Positions 13,640-26,330 of a DNA stretch of 64,000 nt are shown here, piece by piece (the first letter of the stretch is position 1; every line of letters starts with the position of its first letter). Made by a program: the position numbers and the translations under genes. Under the pieces are notes generated by a model. That model was given only the letters and a program-made list of their open reading frames with translations, did not search any database and had not been told where the DNA came from. This DNA comes from Caenorhabditis remanei (lineage: Eukaryota; Nematoda; Chromadorea; Rhabditida; Rhabditidae), in assembly GCF_010183535.1 (NCBI RefSeq), contig NC_071331.1, forward strand, positions 12,090,001-12,154,000. Direction: 5' to 3'.

Positions 13640-16600
13640 CTGTGACGTGTGCAATTGCATCAATTTTCTCCGCATTTCTTGCAGCATTCGAGTACTATCC
13701 GATTGGCGGAGCATGTTTTTTAGCGCCTGAAAATAAAATTATAAAGAATAGGAACAGGGGAGAGAATGGGGTCTGAAAATGACAATTCTAAAAATTAAGT
13801 GAATTGGAATGAATATGAATCTGGCTGAAAAAAAGAGAAATAAAAAATATGGCTGATGTCTGAAATTCGGAGAAGTTGGCATCGGATTAGCTTTTTGACG
13901 AAAAAATGATTGGATTTGAGGATGAAATGGCGGCGACTAATACTACTAATTTGTTGAAAGTTTTACCAGGAAGGCGGATGTTTTTTCGTGTTTTGAGAAA
14001 TTTAGAAAAGGATCAGAAGAGTTCAAGGAACACTCAGACGAACTCTTTGGTTGATCGTACGCTTTTTTGGATTCGCGAGTCAAGGAATTGATTCTCTAAA
14101 AGGAAGTATGGGGACATACTTATCTGGAACATTCAGAAATGAGGTCATAGGCCAACGGACAAAATGTCCGACAGAGCTGATTCACAAGTTCAACTTCTCT
14201 AACTGAAACCACGATATCCGTTTTATTGGAATATTACAAAGGGTTTCTTTTTGAGAAATCTGATTTTAAAATTCTCAGGAACACCACGAGATCAGCATTC
14301 CAAAAATTCCTACAATAATAAGACAATAATATTTTCTTGGAACAGAAAACTCGATTTTAATTTCGAAGAAGTGACATCAGATTCATCAGAATTTTTAGAC
14401 TTTCGAAGCAGCAAATATTAAGATGAAAAATCTCAGAAAAAACACACATTCGACTGACGCAAATCGAAACCTTTTTCTCTCTTTCCCCACTGAAATCTAC
14501 TCGAAAATCGGAATGTTTAAGTTGTTCATCTCATCAAAAAACCGCCTCAGCGATCATATTCCAAAACGGAAATGTTAAGAAATGGAACTCTCTTTTTCAA
14601 GTAGAAAAACCTTTTGAAAAATGAGCTCAAAATCCAATTTCTCTCTGCAATTTCCGGCACAAATTTCATTTCCTTTTGGAGGGGTCATGTTTGTGTTCGA
14701 TGAGATGAGAAAAGGAGAGAAAAGAGTCTCCACTTTCCACTGTTCTATGGATTTAGTGGGTGGAAATGAGGGAACAATCGGAAGATTTTTGAAATAAAAT
14801 AAAAAAGAAAGGGCCAAATAATAATCTTTGAAATCAAGGCATTTGAAGTTGGGGGAGGAAAAGAGAACAGGTGAAATCAGAAAATGAAAATCCGGGAACT
14901 GGTCTGGAGTAGACTTTCAAAAATCAGATCTTTGAATTTGTGATTAAGAAAAACATCAACAGTGATATTTCTCGGACACATACTTGTCAACGGGCCGAAA
15001 CGGGCCGACACGGGCCGGCTCGTAACTCGCGTCAAAATGAATATTATGAGCTGAAAAATAAACCAAAATGTAGATCTCGACGAGTTCTATGTCCGTGACC
15101 TACTACGGGCCGGATGGCTATTCGTTAATGTGCCGCGGGCCGGGAAAAAGTGCCAAAAAACGCGAAAATGGCCAAAAAAGCCATTCTAGCCCGGCCCGCG
15201 GCACATTAACGAATAGCCATCCGGCCCGTAGTAGGTCACGGACATAGAGCTCGTCGAGATCTACATTTTGGTATATTTTTCAGCTCATAATATTCATTTT
15301 GACGCAAGTTATGATCCGGCCCGTGTCGGCCCGTTTCGGCCCGGTTGACAAGAATGCTCGGACACATCTAAAAATTTAGTCAATTCGAAACCGGAATCTT
15401 TTTAAACTGATCAATTGGAAATTCAAAAAGTTTCTTGGTGCTTACGTGTAGAAACATGTAATTTCCTGATTTGGGTCATCCATTTTAATCACATTTGCTC
15501 AGTTCTAAAGCTTCAAGATTTTGAGATGTCTCAGTTTGGAAATGTGTGGTTTCCAGATGTGTCTGATTAGCAATTGATATGTTATGCCATCTCCTCAACA
15601 CTTAGATTGAATACACAAAGCAAAAAAAAACAAAATGTATCGAGTTCTTGAAACAGAAAAACTTTGAGTGAAATTCACAAGAACATCAGGACTCCGGAAT
15701 ACCAGAACTTCTCAAAACAAAGAAAAAGGACAAAGTTCAATATGTAAAAAAAGAAAAAAGAAGAAGCTTCTAGAAGGCGAGAAACGGCGACAGAATATCA
15801 ATAGAATTCTTCCGACAAATACAAGTCAAGTTCTTCTTCTTCTTCGCATCATGAGAGTTTGAATAATTTAGAAGGAGAAGGCAAGGATGACTGGTCTCAG
15901 ACCGATGAGATATTCTCCTTTTTCCTCTTCCAATGAAAGAGAAAGGTTTCTTTTTCTTCTTCTGACAAGATGAAGACATAGAGTAGCCAGGATTCTTTTC
16001 TTCTTGAGTCATTAGACTAATAGATCAGGATGCTTAAGTTTTCTACAAAACCAGAATAAGTTGGTCTGACAGATTTGATTAATACTTGGTTTCTACGACA
16101 TCGTGATCTTTCTGGGAGTTGCGAATTTCATAGATAGGATTCCAGTCACTTCCTCATTGGATTAGGAGAATTATTTTCGGTTTCATTAAACTTTGATTTG
16201 AAACATCAGACAGTGGAATTCTACTTATATCGTAGCAGTTCTAAATATTCAATCCGATCAAATGAATAAGAAAAGCACTTTAAAAGTATGCACGTAACTC
16301 TAGGGAATCCTTATTTTCAGACTAGACGTAGAGATGAAACTAGAGAGATTAGAAAGGTCAGTCTGGTCTAAAAGTGCCAGTTTTAAGAAATCGTTTAGAA
16401 GAGAAAAGAAGGATCTTAATAAATATTGAATGTTAAGGGAATAGTTCTGGTAGAAAACTAGTTTCATTTATTATGGTATTTCAAAAATCTTTGCACTTTT
16501 TCTATCAGGTTTTCAGCTTGCGGCCGCCAGAGTTCTACGCGGACGGAATCGCCCAACTACCAAAACGTTGGCAAGATATAATCAGTACTCAAGACCAATA

Positions 16601-19600
16601 AATAACTGAAGAACTTCTTTCTCATTTTTAAAAATTTTATGATAGAAAAAGTACAAAAACTTTTGAAACGCCCTAATAGACACCAAAATCTTGAAACTCA
16701 AAGAGAAACGGTTTCAAGGATATTTCATTTGTTTGTACGCTTTTTAGAATTTAGTAGTAACCCAGTTTTGTCCCAAAAAATTTTAATGAGGTTTTCAGAA
16801 AGATAAACAAGGACACTGCTTCAATGAAATGAGAAAACTTTTGTAATTATCCAATATACCATTCAGTCGCAAATTCTCTACTCACCACAAGATCGGACGC
16901 CTCGACACGTGTATTGACCATCGACATTGTGAATTGACTGAGTTGAAGTTGAACTAATCGACTTCTCTCTCCGCCGATGGAGCCGTTGTTACTCTCCTAT
17001 AAAACATTGAATTTTTCATAGTTTTATGTGTTTTAATCATGGAAATCAGACATATAGACCAACATATAAAATTGAAAAATAAATCTAATAAAAAAATTCT
17101 GAAAATGTAGGCGTTGATGTGAAAAAAAACTGAAAAGAGGGAGTAAAGGAAGCGAGATTTAAGGAAAATAAATCTGACTGAAAATCAGCTTACAACGGAG
17201 ATCCTAATAAGCAGGTGGGGAAAGCTAGGAAACGATTTGGAACATGCTGACACAGAGCAGAATATCAAGCTTCAGAATCTAGAATTTGAAAAGAGAGGAG
17301 GGAAGCAATTATCTGTAAAAGAAAAAACGGGTTGAAGTGGAATTTAAGAATCCATGATTTTTTGAAATCACATAAATAACTCATCTAGGTGGCCTGATGT
17401 CAGTGGTAAGGCTTCTGGAAGCCGTAAGGTCAAAAAAAGAACGCACGAGTTTCCACGAGGAAACTTTATTTCAAGATGAAGGTCGATCATTTTCCGAAAT
17501 AATTTCTTTCTAAAAACAGTTTGGCTCGAGGTTTGAGAGACCTGAGCTGAGCATATTTTTGTTGTTTTACCAACTGCGTGAAAGGATATTTTGACAAAAC
17601 TTCTCAATATCCAGTAATTTTCTTAAAAGAGGTCTAAACTGTAATTTTAGATTCTGATGTTAGATTTTATCTAAATTCTGACTAACACCAATTTTCTAAC
17701 AAACCAACCAAATGCCACTAGAATTTGTCATTTTAATCATAGCCTATCCTAGTTTTCTTTTTTTTCCAAAAATCGAACATGCCCACAAAACAAGAGAACA
17801 AAGTAGAAATGAAATGATCGGAGTGTCACTTGTCGCACTTTTCTGTCATAAATTTATGAATTATTCAAAGAAAAAACAAGAGAGAAGACGAAATAATTCG
17901 GAGAATAGGTTTTCAAGGGTTTTTCTTTAAAAAAATGAGGAGGATGGCTTGAGGCGTCACGAAAAAATGAAGCCGTTTATATACTCAATTTTCCGAAAAT
18001 ATTTTTCCGAAAAAAAATCGGATTGCCCCTAGATGATTAGATCTGGCGATTGAATATGTACTGATATTACGGGAAATGGAAATAAAAGTTCAAGAACTTG
18101 TTGTTTGTCTTGACTGGAAGTGAAAGGGGTTCCTCGGGTTTATTAGTTTTTGAGTCTACTTACAATAACTTTCTGAACGTCATCTGTAATAGGCATTTCG
18201 GTGGTATGCAGTTTGAAAACCGTACTCCTCCGTCTTAATTTCTCACGGATAAATCTTAACGCTTTCCGGCTACTCTTCGTACAATTCTCTAAGAAACGTT
18301 AACAAATCTTCGATCATAAAATACCACAATTCGTTTTAATAAGAACACAATGAATCAGTGAAAATGAATTTCTAAATTTTTGTTTTTCGTCCATGCTGAT
18401 TTTCAGATAATTTATTGTTATCATCACATCTTGAGTCACTTTTGTTTTTTTCAAAGAATTTTCTTTAATTTCAAAAATGAATCACATATGTAATTGAAAT
18501 CAAAACCACCAACTTTTCAAGATTACATAAAAAAGAGTAGAAATGAATAAATTTCTTTCGAGACTTCTTCGACGAGGAAACGACATAAAAAGCTATTTCC
18601 AAGAATGCCAACAAGATAAATTATTGCAAAAACGAATCAAAGCACAATTGTGAATTATTCCTTTTGCAATTCGTAAAAATGGAAATTTTCTGAGTTCTGA
18701 GTTATTCATTTCAGCCAGACCATCGAAACATTTATTCTCACCCGCACAATAGAAAAAAGAGTACTTCACTTTGTCTTAATCAAGTTTCTCAATATTCTAA
18801 TTCCACGTCATCATTAGAAATTCTCAAGAAGAAGAAGTTTTCGAGGAAGAGAAATGGGCGATAATTTATGACAAAGTTATAAGTAACATTCACATAAAAT
18901 TTGAATATTTTTAACTAGGTGAAGGGTGGAATTAGAAATGAAAAAGGTGAATGAAAAGAGAGTGAAGAAAACAAAAACATCAACAAAATATAATGTTTCA
19001 AACTATGGAGAGAGTATAAAGGTTGGGAGAAGTAAAAGGGAAAATCAGAAATAAAATCACTGTTTCAGTTTTCTTATGAAGTTGAATGAATGCAGTGAGT
19101 ATTATTCAATCAACTTCTATTATGACTGAAATAGAGTAATTGAAACAGATTCTAGATTTTCATCGGACAGATGGACCGAGGGCTCTGTCGCAACTCACTA
19201 CCAGACCTACACGAATCAAATACAATAAATATCAAAATTTTAAGATTTCGGAATTCGAAATCCGGAATCTGGAGTTCTCTTCAAGTGTGAGCCAATTGAG
19301 CGTTAGAGGATTAACCGGGGTTCCAGTTTATCGCAAAATTGTACAAATGAGAGTTTTATGAAATGTCACAACATGTTTTTGAAAAATGTTCTACCACTTG
19401 TTACTGTAAGAAGTGCTACCATGTTTTCAGAATTTCTTGGTTTCAAATTTTCAGGTTCTGGAAAGTCTCAGACATTTCAAACCCCCTTTCACGTCTCTTG
19501 ACAAATCGATGAATTTGTAAGAAAAAGGTATGAAAACGTGCAACAAAAATGTATTTAAAAGTGAAAAAAAGCAACGTTTCCCTCCTTTCGTTTCCCCCGA

Positions 19601-22600
19601 GACTGACTGCACACGCCACTGAAAAAGGATTAGAACACGAGTAATTTAGTAATTTCAGGGAGGGGAAACGAGCAAAAGAACACCCTGAATTAGTCTCTTC
19701 TCCTTCTTTTTCTCTTTCTCAAAATGCTGATTCAGGGATTTCTGTTCAGAATCAGAGTCATCTGTTTTTTTGGGCAGAAGCGGTGAAAACAAAGTGGAAC
19801 AATAAATCAAAATTCTCAAATTCTCAAACAAAAGCAAATGGAATCACTAAAGTTTACTTACCATTTTCAGTTCTAAGTCTTCCTGTTTTCTCTTCTTCTC
19901 ATTGAATATTGAAAAGTCAGAATTCGGAATGAGACAAAAGTTTCCAAAACGGGAAACAAGAAGTGCTATGGGAAAGTACTTGAAATTCATTAGTTCTTAC
20001 TTTTTCTCCTTTTAAAAATGCTTTTTTTGGGACATTGATGAGTTTTTTGGGGTGAAAATAGGGGGAAGTGGTGGTGGTAGTGGAGGAGGGAAGTATGAAC
20101 TTTAGGAACGGAGTGGGAAGATAAACAAGAATATTACGATTGAGATCTACTGAAGGGGAGAGAAAAAAATCATGTAAAGCAGCATTTGAAGAAATATATA
20201 GGAAAATTTTGTAACTATTAGAAACAGCAAAAGATGAAAATGTAAATAATTTTGGGAGCAAATCGGCAAAGATGGAATCATCCAAACCCTCCTAGAACTT
20301 GAAATTTCCTCCATGTTTTTGATTAATCCCATTTAAAATGGAATAATGCTATAGTTTTCCTAAATGGAAGTATAGAGCGAGAAATACTGAAGCTTTCTAT
20401 ATTTTTTGAAACAGTTGAAAATGTGAATTCTACTGTCCAATCTTTCGACTAATGAAACTTTTTTATACCCAAAAACTTCCTGTTTTCCACTGAAAACTTC
20501 CAGAATTCAATAAAATAGCAATTACGAACTCATCCTTAAGCCACCTACCGGTCAGTCAACAATGACGTATTCTCTCTTCTAATAACTTCTGACCATTTCT
20601 ACATTTCCTCGTAATACTCTTCGTAATAATTACTTCTCTTTAGCACTAGACACTTTAAAATGGAAAATGATTATAATGGATATCGTAGTATAAAGTTTGA
20701 TGTTGACGCATTGTCTCTCGGGAAATGTTACTCATCATCAAAGTGTGGATACTAAATGTCACCTTCTAGACAAATGCCTCCTTATTCTAGAATGTTTCAT
20801 CTTAGAAGAGGATCCACGTCATTCAGAACTCTGAACTTCTGGAAGGAAACGATGGTGAATTATAAATTAAAAATTAATTGAGAAGTGTAGGAGAAACACG
20901 AAAAGGGAAGAGAAAGAGAGGGAGGGAGATGTCGAGTCACGACACACAGTGAGTAATAAAAAGAAAAAAGAAGAAACAGCTGAAAAAACTACGAGTTCCA
21001 AAGTTTTTGAGCCTTTTTTTCTCCTCTGCTTTTCACTTATCATCCCTTTTCACTCAACCACTCCACCTCGAAAATTTTCAACAAAGATCTCTGAAAATGA
21101 GGAAGAGGAAGGATGATATTAGGAGGAGAGAAAGGCGTCTGAAAATGAGAAACACAGGGAAAATTATAGAGGGGACGGGGATGATTGGCTATAATTTGAG
21201 AGCAGGAAGCAATGCAGATCATATTTCAAAAATGGGGAAGGAAGGAGTCATGAGAAAGATTTGGAGAGATTCTCAATTTAGAACAGGAATTTTCAATCTA
21301 TTTTTGAGTGAAGAAAATAGATAATTGGAAATATCCCGTTTCAAAACTGAAATTTAAGTGACTCTTCAGTTTTTGTTTGATTGTCGATTGGTCTATTTAC
21401 GAAGAAAATATCAGTAGAAGCACTCTCAATTACCATACTTGGTAGTGTTCAAGAATTTTCAAATATCAACATCTCGAAAATTCTAAAATCAATGACGATC
21501 ACTTCTTTGATCTATTCATGCTTTGTAAAATATTCAATGGGAAGTCTGGTATTGCTTGAAGTGGGTGAGGAGCCAAACCCGAGACTGTTCAGAATGAAGT
21601 CATGAAGAATTCAGATAGACATTTCAAAATGAAACATATATTGATATGTGAGTTTGATGACTATCATTAACCACTTCGCCTAGTTTTCTGGTGATTTCAG
21701 AATGTCTCGAAACAGAAAAGTTTTGAAAAGTAATAAATTGAAGTACCTTGAATTAGTGAACATTGACTTTTCCATGATTTCAATTTCATTTTAAACAAAG
21801 ATCGTCGAAAAAGTGGACGACTTGTTCTGAAATTCGGGTGGTCTGCAGGTGGATTTCAAGACAAGGTGAAACATGAAAAACAGGGAACTTTCTATCGAAT
21901 GTCTTTGAGAAAAGAAGTACAGAATGTATGTACTAGTATATAAAATATTGGAGAGGTAAACTTGTAAAGTCTGTAATTGATCTTTTCAGGCGTAACACAA
22001 TAGTCTCTGTTTTAGAACTGTTATTTGGTTGAAATGAGCTATCGAGAGCAATCTGTTATTTGTGAAAACTGTCCTCAAAAGTAAGTACAAATTGCTCAAA
22101 ATCAAAATCAAAAAGTCACACGATGAACTTATTTTCTGACTTCTTGAATGCTCGAAGCCCTGAAAATCTTTGTCCTTTGATGACCGGAAATCAAAAACTC
22201 TCTGTCTACCAGGTTTAATTTATTCTCAAACAAATAGTTTTTAGATTGAAAAAAACTAATTTGGAGCATAGAACACTATCACTCATGATAAATGAAATTG
22301 AGAATGCTTTTCAAAACTTATTCTCGATTCGGTATGGGTAGACTTCAGGCATCAAGAGAGACAAGTTCACATGGTGATTGGTGCAAAACGTGTGAATTGG
22401 AAAGATGATGATAAAGATGAAAGTTGGATGAGAATTTCTAATGAATCTCTCTTCGAGAATTCTGATAACTGAAACATCTACACGATCATCATTTTCAAAA
22501 ATGTGGATTCATTTTTTTATGAAGGGATGCTTTATCATTTAAAAAAATAACCTGATTCAAATAATTCTCTTCAAATAACCTAACTATTCATTTGTCAATC

Positions 22601-23995
22601 TGTCTTCATTTTCTTGCCCATGAAATAATTCAAAAGAAACTTTGGTTTCTTCTCTTCCCGAAAACCGGAAACATGAGAAGACTCTATCCGGTCAGAAATC
22701 TCTTGAAAATCTTTGAATTTTCTATAAATAATTTATAAACTTGAATATGAACTACAATCGAAAGTCTAGAAAGAAAAAGGAAAAGAAAAAGAAGATACTA
22801 AAATAGAAAATATTAATTTGAGAGTATTAGGTGAGTCAGGGGGAGTGATTTATTCGAATGAATCATAGTGGCATTTCATGGAATTTTCTGTAGTGATGGA
22901 ATTGAGAAAGTGGAAAGAAATAGAAGTTCACGGGGCAAAGACCAGCTACATTGTTATCAAATCGGATATTAGAAATAAAATAATTATTTGAAACGGCGAA
23001 AATTCGAAATTTGAAAAAATTCGGATTGATGTGGCATCAATGTGATAACTCTGCCGAGAAGTGGAAAACCGTGGTGTCATCTTGAAACTACGTATTCAGG
23101 AGAAATTTATATAAAAGAAAATATTACTTCGTGGAGATTCTGAGCCTTGACACAAAATGTTTGGAATTCGGTTCAGAATCCCTATGAAATCAACTCTCTG
23201 ACAATCTGAAAACTAGTTTTCAAATTTGCACGTATCCCATAAAAATGGTTTAAGAAAACTATCAAGTCACCAATTCCAAGGCAGAATTTCGCACTCACAA
23301 AAAAATTTGGATCCAAAATCCAGGGAAATCACTTTACTATTCTGGGAGTCTTGAGCGATACGTGGAAATAAAAATACCTGCTCTAGACACCCTCTCTTTT
23401 CTCACTAAATAAGGACATGCATGTAAACGGCTGTCGCTTTTTTTTCTTCTTCTTTCCAGCTGTCATGGTGCTTTTTCAGTCTTTTTCCCGCGTTTCTTCT
23501 CTGTTATTTTCAACTGAAATCTCTCATCACGCGATCACGATTTCTTTTTTTAAGAAGAAGAAATCTAGAATTTTGAGTCGGTTCGTTTTGAAAAACAACA
23601 TGATTTTGGAGCTTTGAAATGGAGCTACAGTAAGAAAATAGACTTTCGAGAAGTTAAGAGAAATCTGACAATGAGATTCATTTTTTGGATTCTAGAAGCA
23701 TTGGAAAAGAAAAGAAATAAGGGGGATATCAATTGAAGATTTGGTGCTAATTCGATTTGGGACACCGCTTTTCATGAATAATTGTCATGTTTTTGTCTTT
23801 TTAGAGAGTCTTTTTCTCCTTTCAGCAGACACCAATGGGAGCTAAAACCCAACAATTAGAGCATTTGATTTTTGTTTCGTCTGGGAATATAAGAAGAATA
23901 AAGAAGGAAAAACAAAAGAGTGTTACCTTATCATGTTGATTTTTCAGCAGCTGTTTCTTCGAGAATGATTTCGTGAGAATGTGAAGAAGAGATTG
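13640..23995 (-). CDS. Internal exons of an unidentified gene with very large introns
   Basis: Four exon-like blocks are bounded by good worm splice sites and all stay in phase 0: 23927-23995 (23 aa, QSLLHILTKSFSKKQ...), 18164-18286 (41 aa, ...SSRKALRFIREKLRRRS...), 16886-16996 (37 aa, ...SRLVQLQLSQFTMSMV...) and 13640-13726 (29 aa, ALKNMLRQSDSTRMLQEMRR...). A 12-codon microexon at 19862-19897 (KKRKQEDLELKM) has a good donor but a weak acceptor. For the 41-aa exon the phase-0 acceptor is TTAGAG. The peptide is charged, helical and partly coiled-coil-like, with no signal peptide or membrane segment. Introns run up to several kb. Both ends are missing: no start exon is visible right of 24 kb, and the 13640 donor (GTCAGT) points left, where I found no continuation. 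I do not recognise the protein. The GPCR could lie inside one of its introns on the same strand. Confidence 0.55.
14983..15352. mobile_element. Palindromic GGCCCG-rich MITE (foldback)
   Basis: The whole 370-bp segment is one long inverted repeat. The left end reads CTTGTCAAC then GGGCCGAAACGGGCCG; the right end is its near-perfect complement, finishing CCGGTTGACAAG. Both arms include the same ATGTAGATCTCGACGAG and CACATTAACGAATAGCC blocks. The short centre (about 15145-15185) holds GAAAAAGTGCCAAAAAACGCG. No coding capacity. It is much richer in GC than its surroundings. It lies between the 13640 and 16886 exons of the anonymous minus-strand gene. Confidence 0.85.
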
Positions 23996-25196
23996 CTGAA
24001 AGAATGATTAGGAGGACTTATGACTAAGAAGATGAGAAAAAGTTTATGATCGAAGAGGTTAAAAGTGGAGAAGCCATACGAACAAACAACTTGATTACGG
24101 ATAATCGGATAACCAATTTTCAAACATCAGAAGAGGGTGGATGGGTATGGGGAGAATTGTGGAATGATTTGGAAACTAGTTGGGTCTGAGGCGAGGTCAG
24201 AAGTTTGAGCAGCTAAATGGACTGAATAAACTGTTCTCATCTCGACTTATAATGATCAGGAAACTGGAAAAAATTTGGGTATGTGCCAGCCAGAAAATTG
24301 GTACTCCACCAAATCAGAATTTTCCAAAGTCATAACTGTCATGTACCAAAACGAGATTTTTCAAGACGACATCGTCAATGACATTCACGGAAAAAAAACT
24401 TGTTTTCACTGTTTTAAAATTCGGAATCTTACTTATGTATTTCGATGAGTCAAAAAGCGAAAACATTTCGGATTGGTTTTCTGCGTAAGATTCTCAAAGC
24501 CGGTGGTATCATAAAGCAAATATAGTTAGGCTATTTCTGTCCTGAATATTCTCGAATTCTTAGAATTAGAATTTACTATTCCAGGCTTCCAAAAAGTTGA
24601 TCTCTTAGGATACGTCTGGATTTCAACTTCAAAATAAATAAAAATTTCTAGCTACTTCTTTCTCTTAGAATTAGAAATCGGATCCTCTGATGTCCATATT
24701 CCATTTCAACAATAACAAATTCCAAAAAACGAGAAAATGAGAAATTCCAGAGAAAGTTTTTGGCGGTGTGTCAGACAAAGATTCTAATGCATGAATTGGC
24801 GTCGTGCATTTGTGGAAAGATATACGAATGAAAAGAGATATAGAAAAAGAAGAGAAACATGTTTTTCCGAGAAGGTTCATATCTGGAAAAGATGATGAAG
24901 AAGAAGAAGAACAAATGACTTTTTGGGAATAATAAGAAGGAGGGGTGGAGTCAGATGTTGAATATGGTTTTTGTAGCTGTGCTATACCGAGACTTGATAA
25001 ACCGTGAATATGAAAATGCAATATTTGTAATAGTTACACCAGTCTATTCACCAAGGTTTACATTTTTATCTGAATTGACTCTCGAACTTTCTGGTTCTTC
25101 GAACTGTAAACTGTTTATCCAGCTGTAGCTCACCCACTTGCTTTCGAATGTTTACTAATTCTCGCTCCATGTTTCGTTTCCACAAATATTTCAAAC
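23996..25196. other. Spacer, no gene seen
   Basis: AT-rich. The 116-residue minus frame at 24671-25021 has a Ser run from GAAGAAGAA and no splice context, so I do not accept it as a gene. Confidence 0.4.
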
Positions 25197-25567
25197 ATGA
25201 CACAAACCGAACTTTCCAATTCTTTCCATGAGAACTTTCACCTTTTCTTTTCTGCTTTTCTTGTTTCTTCAACTGGATTTATTCTCTGCTATTACAGCGA
25301 ATCGATTCCAGATATTATTGAATACGGTAAGAGTTCAGGTAACCAGAAAAAATGTGGATGTTCATTTCAGATTACATAACGTTCTTCGCTGTTCTTCTAG
25401 TCTGTTCCCTTCCCTTTGCAGTTCTTGATCCATCGATTTGGTACTGTATTTTCATGATTTCATTTGCACATCTGTTATTTTTCAAAGGTTACACAGAATT
25501 TTCGAACTTTATAATGAAAACCGATTTCCAGGTTTCTACTCCTCCACTCTTGTTACAGTATTCGTGA
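25197..25567 (+). CDS. Possible small multi-pass membrane protein (low confidence)
   Basis: Two exons, 25197-25326 and 25371-25567, join in phase across a 44-nt intron (GTAAGA...TTTCAG) to give 108 residues. The product has three hydrophobic stretches (SAFLVSSTGFILCYY, ITFFAVLLVCSLPFAVL, YCIFMISFAHLLFF). A polyadenylation signal AATAAA at 25725-25730 supports transcription in this direction. Two other frames compete: an ATG at 25228 opens a classic signal-peptide-like leader (MRTFTFSFLLFLFLQL), and a frame ending at 25641 reaches closer to the poly(A) signal. I could not join these by normal-sized introns. No family recognised; it may be a decayed gene. Confidence 0.33.
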
Positions 25568-26130
25568 TGATGTGTGGACTTTTCACTCGAATTGTCAAAA
25601 ATGTGGATGAAGATGGCACAAAGCTATTGGATACTGTCTGAAAATGAGTGTTACAATAGAAGAAACCAGAACTAAATGACATCAGATATATTTCATTTTT
25701 GTATTGATTAGAGTTTTGTTGGAGAATAAACTTTTCTCTTTTTTAAAAGTATTTTTTCGGATATTGTCTGATCTGTATGCATTTATATCGATGAGTCGCC
25801 TTCAAATGTCTGCAGTCCATTCTATTCAGATATTCAAATAAAAAAATAACGTTCTACAAGAAAGAAATCCAAATCACGTCTGAACAGAAAATAATGAATA
25901 AAAACGTGAAATATTAATTTCACGTTCCCTCCAAAAAAATACAATGTGTTCAATTAAAAACGTGACCTCGACGTGAAAATCCAGGTGGATTTCTCCAACT
26001 TGTTTTTTCTCATGACCTGTTTTTTTTGGATTTTTTTGTTGGTTTTTTTGCTACATTATGGATCCAAATATGATATTTTTCAAAGCTTCTCCAAGTTTTT
26101 CAATGATCGGATCATACTAGAGTTCCAGAA

Positions 26131-26150
26131 TTCCAGAATTCTAGAATTCC
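26131..26150. promoter_or_regulatory. Clustered GAATTC/TTCTAGAA palindromes
   Basis: Overlapping inverted copies of TTCnnGAA, including the perfect heat-shock-element core TTCTAGAA at 26139-26146, lie about 185 bp upstream of the start at 26331. The spacing does not follow a clean 5-bp nGAAn array, so HSF binding is only a possibility. Confidence 0.25.
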
Positions 26151-26330
26151 AACATCATCGAAAATTTTGAATTTCAGACTGTTTTCTTCGTATTTCTTGA
26201 CAACATCTCTTTCGCGCAAACGCTCTTCTTTTCCATTTGAAATGTTTCTCGTCATTGGGTCGATTCTTGTTTTTCCACTTCTTCACCTGAAACATGAATT
26301 TTCAGAATTTTCTTACTTTCTGGACCCAAT

